Source of the DNA: Thermoplasmata archaeon
Lineage (GTDB): Archaea > Thermoplasmatota > Thermoplasmata > Thermoplasmatales > Thermoplasmataceae
Reading direction: 5' to 3'
Assembly (NCBI GenBank): GCA_021806355.1
Contig: JAJZXT010000156.1
Location: 1-23,773 of the forward strand
Length of the DNA: 23,773 bases
Positions 6,929 through 14,136 of this stretch are shown piece after piece. Both the position numbers and the translations under genes were made by a program. Numbering within the stretch: the stretch's first letter is position 1; each line of letters opens with the position of its first letter. Below the pieces are notes generated by a model. That model was not told the DNA's origin, did no database searches, and saw only the letters and a list, made by a program, of their open reading frames with translations.

Positions 6929-7966
6929 TTACTTTTTGGCTTCCTTTCTTCTTCTAATTTCTTCTGTTAATGCCGGCACAGCCTTATAGAGATCATCATT
7001 TATGATGTAGTCAGAATACTGGTTTATTTCAGCGTTCGGATCAGTATTTATGGAAATGATGTTCTTGCTCAGCTTCATTCCCATGATGTGCTGGATCTTT
7101 CCTGAAATGCCTGCTGCGATATATAGATCGGGACGAACGGATTGCCCTGTCTGCCCAACCTGGTGGTCCCTTTCAATCCAGCCAAGATCAACGGTTGGCC
7201 TTGAAGCGCCTACCACACCGCCTATCTCATTGGCCAGAGATTCAAGAACCGCAAAACCCTGTGGCTTTGATAATCCAAGGCCACCGCTCACGACAATCTT
7301 GGCGGCGGTAAGATCAAGAGACTTTTTCGGTATGAACTCGATAATCTCCTTTCCCATCATTTCCTCTGGTATCTGCATTTTACGTATGTCCTTCTGAAAC
7401 GTTCTTCCTTCCTCTTTTTCAGGTATCTTGAATATTCCCGGCCTTGCTGTAGCCATCTGGGGCCTGTGCCTCCTGCAGAGAATTTCGGCAAGCGTGCTTT
7501 CCCCATAAGTTGGCCTCTTTGCAAGGAGAATCCTTCCGTTGAGGTCAATATCAAGTTCGGTGCAATCTGCTGTGACTCCTGCTTTTGATTTGACTGCAAC
7601 CCTGGATGCAAGGTCCCTTCCATTCCTGGTTGCGGGAATCAGGAGAATATTAGGTTTGAATTCGTTTATGAATTCACCAATAATGTGAGAATAAGGCATG
7701 GTCCTGAACTCTTTCAGGTCTTTTCCTTCGGCACCGAGCACAATGTCGCAACCGTATGAACCGGCTTCATCTGCCAGTTTTTCCAGATTGTCACCGATGA
7801 TGATTCCGACCAATTTCTCATTGGCCTTCCTCGCAATATTCAATCCCGCCCCAATCATTTCTAATCCGGGCCTGGAAAGTTCTCCGTTTCTCAATTCTAT
7901 AAATACGAATACGTTCTTGAAATCCTCAAGATTTTCTGGTGGAACTGCATTTATTAAACCTACCAT
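6929..7966 (-). CDS. etfA: Electron transfer flavoprotein alpha subunit (FixB-like)
   Basis: It carries the electron-relaying FAD of the ETF heterodimer. The N-terminal alpha/beta domain (about 15-205) is followed by the C-terminal FAD domain with VVSGGLGL (225-232), ASRPTVDLGW (254-263), GQTGQSVRPDLY (271-282) and the family signature AAGISGKIQHIMGM (284-297). At 345 residues it is full length. It is the last gene of the minus-strand operon fixC-fixX-etfB-etfA. Its ATG follows the etfB stop by nine bases and has a strong gaggagat ribosome-binding site that overlaps the etfB stop. The FixC and FixX partners point to an EtfABCX/FixABCX-type complex delivering electrons to quinone rather than a lone matrix-type ETF. 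Whether it bifurcates electrons cannot be settled by eye. Confidence 0.93.
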   Translation of the reverse strand: MVGLINAVPPENLEDFKNVFVFIELRNGELSRPGLEMIGAGLNIARKANEKLVGIIIGDNLEKLADEAGSYGCDIVLGAEGKDLKEFRTMPYSHIIGEFINEFKPNILLIPATRNGRDLASRVAVKSKAGVTADCTELDIDLNGRILLAKRPTYGESTLAEILCRRHRPQMATARPGIFKIPEKEEGRTFQKDIRKMQIPEEMMGKEIIEFIPKKSLDLTAAKIVVSGGLGLSKPQGFAVLESLANEIGGVVGASRPTVDLGWIERDHQVGQTGQSVRPDLYIAAGISGKIQHIMGMKLSKNIISINTDPNAEINQYSDYIINDDLYKAVPALTEEIRRRKEAKK

Positions 7967-7975
7967 TTTATCTCC

Positions 7976-8764
7976 TCATATACTGATAATCTTCTTTTCG
8001 ATAAGCTCGTCGACAAGTTTTGGAATCTCTTCCAACTTGAATTTCTTGCCTTCCCTCTTCTTTTCATCAATAGCCTTCATGGATTTGACCACCGTAGGTG
8101 AACCTTTAAGCCCGACCCATTCCGGTGGCATTCCCAGGTCAGCAAGTGTCATTGTCTTAATACCTTTCTTCGTTGCATCGATTTTCATTCTTAGGGTTGC
8201 CCTTCTCGGGTCGTTTGCGTTGGTCAGGACTGTTATCAGGGTCGGAGGTTTCATCTTGACTACTTCGGTGCCATCCTCTAGTTCCCTCTTCGCATAAACG
8301 AATCCATTGTCATACCAGGATTCACTTGTGTATGATGCCTGGTCGGTTCCAAGGAATTCTGCTACACCGGGACCGACATGCCCTGTGCTTGAATCGGTTG
8401 ACTCTTCACCTGCAAATATTATGTCATATTTCCCAAGCTTCTTGATGCATGCCGCAAGAGTCAAACCAGTAGGATAAGTATCCGCGCCGGCAAATGCCCT
8501 GTCACTAACAAGAACAGCATCATCTACGCCCCTTGACATGCAATCAATCAGGGCTGATTCTGCAAATGGCGGCCCCATTGTTATAACTGTAATATGTGCC
8601 CCCACCTTGTCCTTTATCCGAAGTGCAGCCTCAATGGCGTTCTCATCTGCAGGGTTGATTACGTTCCTTGCCGCGCTCCTGTTAAGGGTAAATGTAACTG
8701 GGTCTATGACAACTTCCTGGCTGTCAGGAACCTGCTTTATCATAACTACTATTTCAAGAACCAT
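7976..8764 (-). CDS. etfB: Electron transfer flavoprotein beta subunit (FixA-like)
   Basis: Partner of EtfA. In ordinary ETFs this subunit binds AMP; in bifurcating ETFs it binds a second FAD and NADH. Visible motifs are IKQVPDS (9-15), the NPADENAIEAALRIKD block (37-52), which resembles the ETF-beta signature, and the nucleotide-binding loop GEESTDSSTGHVGPGVAE (119-136). The 262-residue length is normal. The ATG lies four bases after the fixX TGA, with gggtgat overlapping the fixX end as ribosome-binding site, so the genes are very probably translated from one mRNA. The FixA versus classical ETF-beta assignment rests on the fixCX neighbours rather than on residues I can prove diagnostic. Confidence 0.93.
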   Translation of the reverse strand: MVLEIVVMIKQVPDSQEVVIDPVTFTLNRSAARNVINPADENAIEAALRIKDKVGAHITVITMGPPFAESALIDCMSRGVDDAVLVSDRAFAGADTYPTGLTLAACIKKLGKYDIIFAGEESTDSSTGHVGPGVAEFLGTDQASYTSESWYDNGFVYAKRELEDGTEVVKMKPPTLITVLTNANDPRRATLRMKIDATKKGIKTMTLADLGMPPEWVGLKGSPTVVKSMKAIDEKKREGKKFKLEEIPKLVDELIEKKIISI

Positions 8765-8768
8765 TTAA

Positions 8769-9041
8769 TCACCCGTACTTATATTTGACACCGTGGCCAC
8801 CCTTCGTGTTTGTCCATGCTACACTTCCGTGTGAACAGGCAACGTCACATGTACCACATTCTACGCAATCCTCATACTTGAAATTCAATTTTTCTTCTAT
8901 GAGGGAATAACATTTTGCAGGACATGCAAATGTGCAGAAATGATCAGGGCATGTTTCGCAAATGCTTGGGTTTATCGTTATATGTTCGTAAGATTTATCG
9001 GTTTTATAGTTCAATAATGATAGCCTGTCCTCTATTTTCAT
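8769..9041 (-). CDS. fixX: FixX-like ferredoxin of the ETF-quinone oxidoreductase
   Basis: A 90-residue ferredoxin-like protein with nine cysteines. The second cluster motif is classical (CVECGTC at 59-65 plus Cys69). The first half has Cys28, 31, 36, 40 and 44, with CPAK after Cys40, typical of FixX/EtfX, where one binding site is degenerate. FixX passes electrons between FixC's FAD and the ETF or quinone site. Its ATG begins immediately after the fixC TAA, and a gaggagga ribosome-binding site lies inside the fixC 3' end, so the two are translationally linked. It is small and charged, with no membrane segment. In mitochondrial ETF-QO this domain is fused to the FixC-like part; here it is separate. 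Confidence 0.9.
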   Translation of the reverse strand: MKIEDRLSLLNYKTDKSYEHITINPSICETCPDHFCTFACPAKCYSLIEEKLNFKYEDCVECGTCDVACSHGSVAWTNTKGGHGVKYKYG

Positions 9042-10337
9042 TTACATCCTCCTCAACATTCTATACATATTGATAATCATGTCTTTTCTTGGAACTTCTG
9101 AGCTCCCAATTGATCGGATCAGATTGTTGTAAAGGTGCTTCTTAGGCTGCCCGTTTTCAGAAAACAATGATAGGAACAACTCTTCACTGATATTTGGAAT
9201 CCCACGGTGAATCATGTCGCTCCATGTCACGTCCTCTATCCCTTTGAAATTCATTAAATCCTGAAGAACAAATGACGATTTCAGCCTCTCTTCGTAGCTT
9301 GACAGGGAACCCTTGCTGAAATTTGACTTAATTTTTGCCTTCATTGCACTTTCTGCAGCCGCAATGCCGGAAGCAATTGCATAATTCATCCCCTGTAATA
9401 CCATGCCATTGCTGAAAGAAAAGCCCGCACCATCTCCCACAATCATGTAACCGTTTCCATAAAGTTGTGGAACAGATTTAATCCCGCCTTCCTGAACCAT
9501 GTGGGCGCTGTATTCGTCAACCCTGCCTCCTTCAATAAGTGGAGCAATATATGGATGTTCCTTGAACTGCTCAATAAGATCAAAGGATCTGGTGTTGTTG
9601 TTTTCCCTCATTTCCTTCATTGAGATCACCAGTCCGAGCGAAATGCTTTCCTTGTTGGTGTAAATGAAACCGCCGGCTTTCACCCCTCCATCAAGGAAAC
9701 CAAGCACATATTCGGATGCAAAGCCCATCTTGGGCGACGTTAAATTGAATCTTTCTGTTATGGTCTTTTCCGGCAATTTAATGATCTCCTTGACACCTAT
9801 TGCGACATCCCTGTCAACAAGTTTCTCCCTGATCCCAGAATTGATTGCAACTCTTGGATTTGCCCCTTCCGCCAATATAACGACATCGGATGTAATCACA
9901 TCTCCGTCCTGTTCAACTCCTATTACCTGATCAGCCTTGAAAGCAAGCTTGTCAACGGTAATTCCTGCAGCCACCATTGCTCCTGAATCTTTGGCTTTCT
10001 TAGCAAGCCACTGGTCAAGCTTTGTCCTGAGAACGGTATAACCGCTTCTTCTTTCCTGCAACTTTCTGGACCTGAAATCAATTGATATCTTTGAATCCTT
10101 TGTGAGAAATGATACTCCCTTTGCCTCAACATACCTCTCCATTGGAGCTGTTTTTTCCCAGTCTGGAATTACTGATCCCATGGAATCTCCCCACAGGACA
10201 CCCCCGGAAACATTTTTGCTGCCTGGAGGATCTCCTCTTTCCACCAGGAGGACACTGGATCCTGAGGTTGCCAGTTTTATTGCTGCTGATGCTCCTGCGG
10301 GACCTGCTCCTACTACAATAACATCAAATTCACTCAT
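9042..10337 (-). CDS. fixC: FixC-like ETF:quinone oxidoreductase flavoprotein
   Basis: An FAD-dependent oxidoreductase that, with FixX, takes electrons from EtfAB and reduces the membrane quinone pool. The N-terminal Rossmann FAD motif is VVGAGPAGASAA (8-19) followed by the acidic strand end LLVERGD (30-36). A second FAD strand is ILAEGANPRVA (154-164), and the conserved VGDGAGFSFSNGM (300-312) contacts the flavin pyrophosphate. The 431-residue length matches FixC; no transmembrane helix is obvious, so membrane contact would be peripheral, as in the ETF-QO family. It is first in the fixC-fixX-etfB-etfA operon, whose likely clients are acyl-CoA or other flavin dehydrogenases encoded elsewhere. 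A TATA-like ttattaa lies about 27 bases upstream. Geranylgeranyl reductases share the fold, but the fixX/etf context favours FixC. Confidence 0.92.
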   Translation of the reverse strand: MSEFDVIVVGAGPAGASAAIKLATSGSSVLLVERGDPPGSKNVSGGVLWGDSMGSVIPDWEKTAPMERYVEAKGVSFLTKDSKISIDFRSRKLQERRSGYTVLRTKLDQWLAKKAKDSGAMVAAGITVDKLAFKADQVIGVEQDGDVITSDVVILAEGANPRVAINSGIREKLVDRDVAIGVKEIIKLPEKTITERFNLTSPKMGFASEYVLGFLDGGVKAGGFIYTNKESISLGLVISMKEMRENNNTRSFDLIEQFKEHPYIAPLIEGGRVDEYSAHMVQEGGIKSVPQLYGNGYMIVGDGAGFSFSNGMVLQGMNYAIASGIAAAESAMKAKIKSNFSKGSLSSYEERLKSSFVLQDLMNFKGIEDVTWSDMIHRGIPNISEELFLSLFSENGQPKKHLYNNLIRSIGSSEVPRKDMIINMYRMLRRM

Positions 10338-10608
10338 TTAGTTGGGATATATGTCTTGATTTAATAACAGTTTTCCCGAACAAGAAAAGTGAAGTTCGTG
10401 CTTAATGTATGAATAATTCTTGATATATACTGTCTCTGCAAATCCCTGATCGCCATGAAAATTTTTGTCTACAATTTGAAGTGGAAATCCTTTCTCCCTG
10501 AATGCGATATGCATCAGCAATCATTGTATTGAAGGAAAATCCAGTAATAATTCCCAATTCTTGGATAGTCGTGGATGAAATCAATGTGAATTCTGGAACC
10601 CTTTCCAA
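10338..10608 (-). pseudogene. Possible frameshifted small gene upstream of fixC
   Basis: Two minus-strand frames join into one protein-like sequence if a single-base shift is allowed near 10510. The first frame gives IQELGIITGFSFNTMIADAYR. The second continues FREKGFPLQIVDKNFHGD and then a segment ending HELHFSCSGK, and stops with TAA directly before the fixC ATG. Joined, this is about 90 residues with normal composition and alternating hydrophobic strands. The first frame starts at a TTG and is open further upstream. Against this, the stretch overlaps the likely fixC and speE promoters, and fixC would then have no ribosome-binding site in the gene's tail. It may be a decayed gene, a sequencing indel in a real gene, or chance. 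I do not recognise a family. Confidence 0.3.
10361..10367 (-). promoter_or_regulatory. fixC operon TATA box
   Basis: On the minus strand ttattaa is centred about 27 bases upstream of the fixC ATG at 10337, with no ribosome-binding site between. This is consistent with a leaderless start for the fixC-fixX-etfB-etfA transcript. A second AT-rich block nearer the ATG (10347-10352) is too close to serve as TATA. Confidence 0.5.
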
Positions 10609-10613
10609 AAACC

Positions 10614-10626
10614 TTAATCTATAAAA
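10614..10626 (+). promoter_or_regulatory. speE promoter region
   Basis: The AT-rich ttaatctataaaa lies 14-26 bases before the speE ATG at 10640, preceded by accc/acc-like bases that could act as a BRE. The spacing suits a leaderless or near-leaderless transcript. The ATG at 10626 in another frame is closed after four codons. Confidence 0.4.
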
Positions 10627-10639
10627 TGAATGCCCAATA

Positions 10640-11461
10640 ATGAAACTGATTGAAAATTGGTTTTCTGAAAGGTATTCAGATAATCTGCAGCTATCGTTCA
10701 GGGTTAAGGATCAACTTTTGTCCCTTAAGACTGATTTCCAGAGAATAGATGTCTTTGACACCTATGATTTTGGAAAACTTCTTTCCATTGATGGGACAGT
10801 ACAACTTACTGAAAAAGATGAATTTGTTTATCATGAGATGATTTCCCGGGTCCCATACAACATGATGAAGAGGAAGCCGGAAACAGTATTGATAATAGGA
10901 GGTGGAGACGGGGGTGCGGCTGGAGAATTTATCAAGCTTGGAGTTAAGAAGATAGTGAATGTGGAAATTGATGGACAGGTAGTTGAGGTAAGCAGAAAAT
11001 TCTTCCCGGAACTTTATTCTTCATTTTCAAATCCATCGGTAGAACTTCTCATAGACGATGGCATCAAATTCATGAAGAAAAACAAGGGCACGTTTGACCT
11101 TATAGTTGTTGATTCCACGGATCCGGTAGGTCCTGCTGAGGGACTATTCAACATTGACTTCTACAAGGATGCTAAGGGCGCATTGAAAGATGATGGCCTT
11201 ATAGTCACGCAGTCCGGTTCCCCGTTCTATCAGCCAAAAGGGTTAAGCCTTGCAGCCTCAGGCATGAAAAGTGTATTCAAGAATATTAAGGTCTATACCG
11301 CTTTCATTCCTACTTACCCCAGTGGATTCTGGAGCTTTACGATGGGTTCCGATGCCGAAATAAAGCCCTACTTCCATAATGTGTCCCCAGGCAAATACTT
11401 CAATAAAGGAATATTAGATGGTGCTTCATTGCTACCTGAGTTCGTGAAGGAACTTATCTAA
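10640..11461 (+). CDS. speE: Spermidine synthase family aminopropyltransferase
   Basis: It transfers the aminopropyl group of decarboxylated S-adenosylmethionine to a polyamine acceptor. Domains: short N-terminal beta domain (1-60), then a Rossmann methyltransferase-like fold with the nucleotide loop LIIGGGDGGAAGE (84-96), the ribose-binding acid Glu109 (VNVEID), the adenine-site DDG (139-141) and the catalytic loop VVDSTDPVGPAEGLF (156-170), whose Asp158 and Asp161 are the conserved acids. The 273-residue length is normal. In archaea the acceptor may be agmatine rather than putrescine, and sequence alone does not settle this. The 3' end overlaps the convergent small membrane protein gene by eight bases. 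Confidence 0.92.
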   Translation: MKLIENWFSERYSDNLQLSFRVKDQLLSLKTDFQRIDVFDTYDFGKLLSIDGTVQLTEKDEFVYHEMISRVPYNMMKRKPETVLIIGGGDGGAAGEFIKLGVKKIVNVEIDGQVVEVSRKFFPELYSSFSNPSVELLIDDGIKFMKKNKGTFDLIVVDSTDPVGPAEGLFNIDFYKDAKGALKDDGLIVTQSGSPFYQPKGLSLAASGMKSVFKNIKVYTAFIPTYPSGFWSFTMGSDAEIKPYFHNVSPGKYFNKGILDGASLLPEFVKELI

Positions 11462-11828
11462 CTTTCCACTTTTCCTTCGCCTCGGCAAGTATTGACTCGT
11501 ATCTGGAGCCGTGTTTCCTGGCTATTTTTTCCAATGCCTTGATGTTTTTCATAAACGTTTGCTTACTTTCAGACGCTGTCATGGTAATGAATTTTCGGTC
11601 TTCCTTTATCCATACATAGGTATAATAGGCAAAAATCAGAATTAGTACCAGTGAGATTACAAAAATCCAGTAGTTCCAGTAGCCGAGGTAATTGAAGGTA
11701 AACGAATTTTCCGTGAGGCCAGAATAGTGGAACAGCAAGTCGTTTGCAGACGTTATCCATATTATAATAGATGCAATAAGAACTCCAAAATATACAATCA
11801 GTGTAAAATTCTTAATATTCTGATACAT
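11454..11828 (-). CDS. Small two-helix membrane protein
   Basis: No family recognised. The 124-residue protein has two predicted transmembrane helices (about 8-27 and 52-73), a short aromatic-rich outside loop (28-51, FHYSGLTE...YWNYW), and a charged cytoplasmic tail of about 50 residues rich in Lys/Glu that looks helical (KALEKIARKH, AEAKEKW). No catalytic motif is visible. A TATA-like aatttaaataatc centred near 11855 is about 27 bases upstream of the ATG and overlaps the end of the preceding gene, so it may be transcribed alone. Its 3' end overlaps the speE stop by eight bases in the opposite direction. Confidence 0.7.
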   Translation of the reverse strand: MYQNIKNFTLIVYFGVLIASIIIWITSANDLLFHYSGLTENSFTFNYLGYWNYWIFVISLVLILIFAYYTYVWIKEDRKFITMTASESKQTFMKNIKALEKIARKHGSRYESILAEAKEKWKVR

Positions 11829-11854
11829 GATTTCAAGTCATACTCTATGATTAT

Positions 11855-12427
11855 TTAAATTTCATCTCGTTTGGCTTCACTGCCGGAATCTTTTAGGTAT
11901 TTGATAAAACTTCTTATTGCCTTTCCTCTCTGCGAAATCTCATTCTTCCGGCTGATCGGAATCAGGGATACTGTTTCATTGAACCCTTCAGGGATAAATA
12001 TTGGATCATATCCAAAATTCCTTCCCTCAAAAATGGATGTTGCAATTGTACCGTTGGTTTCCCCTCGGAATTGGTGCAATCGCGCTCCATTCCAATAAGT
12101 AACCACGGTCACGAATGATGCTTCGCGGTTTCTTCCCTCCATGAGTTTCAATATTCCCTCGTTCCCAATGGTTTTCTGGACGTATGAAGAGTATGGACCG
12201 GGAAAGCCCTGCAGATCCTTTATTATTATTCCAGAATCCTCAATGAAGAAATTTTCTCCTATGCTTTTTATCAGCTTATTTGCAGAATCAAGAGAGATTT
12301 TATCAATTGATTCTTCCTGAATCTCCTCATATTTCATGTTTATCCATTGTATCTCAATCCCTGCGTTTTCCATCATTGACTTTATCTCTTCGTACTTGTG
12401 CTTATTGCTTGATATGAATCGAATCAT
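11855..12427 (-). CDS. XTP/dITP pyrophosphatase (RdgB/HAM1 family)
   Basis: It hydrolyses non-canonical purine triphosphates (dITP, XTP) to monophosphate and pyrophosphate, keeping deaminated bases out of nucleic acids. The N-terminal signature SSNKHKYEEI (6-15) binds the triphosphate. FIEDSGI (61-67) holds the catalytic acid region; LQGFPGPYSSYV (72-83), FGYDPIF (138-144) and ISQRGKA (164-170, family usually SHRGKA) are the remaining motifs. The length is 190 residues. The frame is open 18 codons further upstream, but the ATG at 12427 matches the family N-terminus exactly. It overlaps the kae1-bud32 stop as ATGA (4 bases), so the pair is probably translationally coupled. Confidence 0.92.
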   Translation of the reverse strand: MIRFISSNKHKYEEIKSMMENAGIEIQWINMKYEEIQEESIDKISLDSANKLIKSIGENFFIEDSGIIIKDLQGFPGPYSSYVQKTIGNEGILKLMEGRNREASFVTVVTYWNGARLHQFRGETNGTIATSIFEGRNFGYDPIFIPEGFNETVSLIPISRKNEISQRGKAIRSFIKYLKDSGSEAKRDEI

Positions 12428-14019
12428 GAATACCGCTTTCTCCTTTCCATATCCTCCAGAACCGCCTTGACTTTCTCCCATTCCCTGAAGTTGGCAGAAT
12501 AAGAACCGATGAATGTGCTAAATAGTTTCTCTCCTGCAGAACCATTACCATGAAGAAAATCCTGGATCATTTTAAGATCTGTCGCAAATTCCTCAATTCC
12601 AGGTGACAGTGAACCCATGCTGGGATCAATGAGATAAATATCATCTCCTGAAATTATTATGTTATTCATGTTAACATCGCCATGAGATATGCCGGCAGTA
12701 TGCATTCTGGCAATAGTAACTCCCAATTCCTGCATATAATATTCCTGTTTGCCCCCTCTCATCATTATGTCACCCAAAAGATTTCCATCAATTTTCTCCA
12801 TTTTGATTTCGTTTGGATGGATAAAATCAAACACCATTGGAAAGCTAAGCCCACTTTCTATTCCCCTTGAAAGTATCCTCAGTTCCCGGCCTGTCCTTTC
12901 CCTTAAAATGCTTTCATCAAGAATTTTATTCCTATAATTTTTTGGAACTCTTTTTTTAATTATGGAAGGCATATTGAGGAATCTATCCTCCTTAATGATT
13001 GATTCTGCTCCTTTTCCCCATTGTGCAGATTTCATTTCAGAGGTTATCCATGGTGCCGTGGCTTCATCAATCCTGAATCTCTGGTCAACCACTGTTTCCT
13101 CAAGATTTTGCCTTATGCCATTTTGAAACATCAGAAGAGCTGCCTGTGCAATCATGCTTCCGTTATCCATGCAGTATTCCAGGGGCGTCTCAAAAACCTT
13201 GCAATCTGCTTCATGTGACATTATAGATATCATCTCCCTTAACCGCATGTTTCTTGCCACGCCGCCGGTTAACAGTATTTCCTTTTTTCCAGTGGTATAA
13301 ATCCCCCTTTCAAGCGTTTCGCAGAGCATGGAGAATGCCGTTTCCTGAATGCTGAAGCAAATGTCCTCGATCCTGTTCCCCTTTTTTTTAAGTGAAAGGG
13401 CTGCAGTCAAGATTCCGGAAAAAGAAGTATCCATGCCCTTCACTGAATATGGAAGTTTCAGGAGTTCCTTACCGTTCCTGGCATAATCCTCAATCGCTGG
13501 GCCACCGGGAAAAGGTACCCCTATCTCCCTTGCAAATTTATCAAGCATATTGCCGATCCCAATATCCAGCGTTTCACCAATAACGTGGTAAATGCCGTTG
13601 AACCCTGCAATAATCTGGGTGTTTCCTCCTGAAACATATAAGACAATCGGATCGGATGAACCCGTGGTTCTCTTCCCTATTTCTATGTGTCCCATAGGGT
13701 GATTCACCCCAAGCAATGGAATGTTATTCTTTATTGCCAGGGATCTTGCACCCACCGCTGCAATTTTGAGGCATGGACCTAATCCTGGTCCTTTTGAAAA
13801 CCCTATTAGATCGATGTCCCTGATGCTTAAACCTGATTTCAAAAGGGATTCCCTTACAACCTCTGTTATATTTTCGAAGTGATGATTGGCTGCTTCCCTT
13901 GGATGAATCCCTCCATCTTTGGGCTGGTATGTCCTTGAACTTGTGAAATATATCTCCTTTTCATCGATAACGCCAGCACTTATTGTGTGTGCCGTTCCTT
14001 CGATCCCAAGAACCCTCAA
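12424..14019 (-). CDS. Kae1-Bud32 fusion: tRNA t6A synthesis protein / atypical kinase
   Basis: A fusion of the KEOPS subunits Kae1 and Bud32, as known in several euryarchaea. Kae1 (about 1-325) transfers threonylcarbamoyl to A37 of ANN-decoding tRNAs. It has the N-terminal GIEGTAHT (5-12), metal ligands His107 and His111 (VNHPMGH), SGGNTQ (130-135), MDTSFSG (196-202), TGGVARN (251-257) and Asp285. Bud32 (about 335-531) is a small kinase/ATPase with GAESII (337-342), a Lys in IIKKRVPKNYR (353-363), RERTGRE (373-379), the catalytic HGDVNMNN (446-453, Asp448) and the metal Asp465. The usual DFG triad reads DPS here. The start is TTG at 14019, giving the family N-terminus; a TATA-like element lies about 28 bases upstream. 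The stop overlaps the downstream pyrophosphatase start by four bases. Confidence 0.93.
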   Translation of the reverse strand: MRVLGIEGTAHTISAGVIDEKEIYFTSSRTYQPKDGGIHPREAANHHFENITEVVRESLLKSGLSIRDIDLIGFSKGPGLGPCLKIAAVGARSLAIKNNIPLLGVNHPMGHIEIGKRTTGSSDPIVLYVSGGNTQIIAGFNGIYHVIGETLDIGIGNMLDKFAREIGVPFPGGPAIEDYARNGKELLKLPYSVKGMDTSFSGILTAALSLKKKGNRIEDICFSIQETAFSMLCETLERGIYTTGKKEILLTGGVARNMRLREMISIMSHEADCKVFETPLEYCMDNGSMIAQAALLMFQNGIRQNLEETVVDQRFRIDEATAPWITSEMKSAQWGKGAESIIKEDRFLNMPSIIKKRVPKNYRNKILDESILRERTGRELRILSRGIESGLSFPMVFDFIHPNEIKMEKIDGNLLGDIMMRGGKQEYYMQELGVTIARMHTAGISHGDVNMNNIIISGDDIYLIDPSMGSLSPGIEEFATDLKMIQDFLHGNGSAGEKLFSTFIGSYSANFREWEKVKAVLEDMERRKRYS

Positions 14020-14043
14020 TTCAATGACCCCGCTAATTCAATA

Positions 14044-14051
14044 GATATAGT
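14044..14051 (-). promoter_or_regulatory. kae1-bud32 TATA box
   Basis: On the minus strand actatatc is centred about 28 bases before the TTG start at 14019. The spacing supports TTG as the true start on a leaderless transcript, although a ggggtc eight bases before the TTG could also act as a weak ribosome-binding site. Confidence 0.45.
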
Positions 14052-14136
14052 ATTTTGATAATTAATGTATCATTGAAATTGCAATAAAAGATTGGTTCAA
14101 CTCAACATATCCAATATCGCTATTAGCAGTCTTGTT

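Noticed and set aside
7698..8297. 199-codon plus-strand ORF opposite etfA/etfB
   Set aside because: Spans the junction of two well-supported minus-strand genes and has Ser/Phe-rich antisense composition.
12428..12481. N-terminal extension of the XTP/dITP pyrophosphatase
   Set aside because: The 18 extra residues are Gly-rich and lie inside kae1-bud32; the ATG at 12427 matches the family start.
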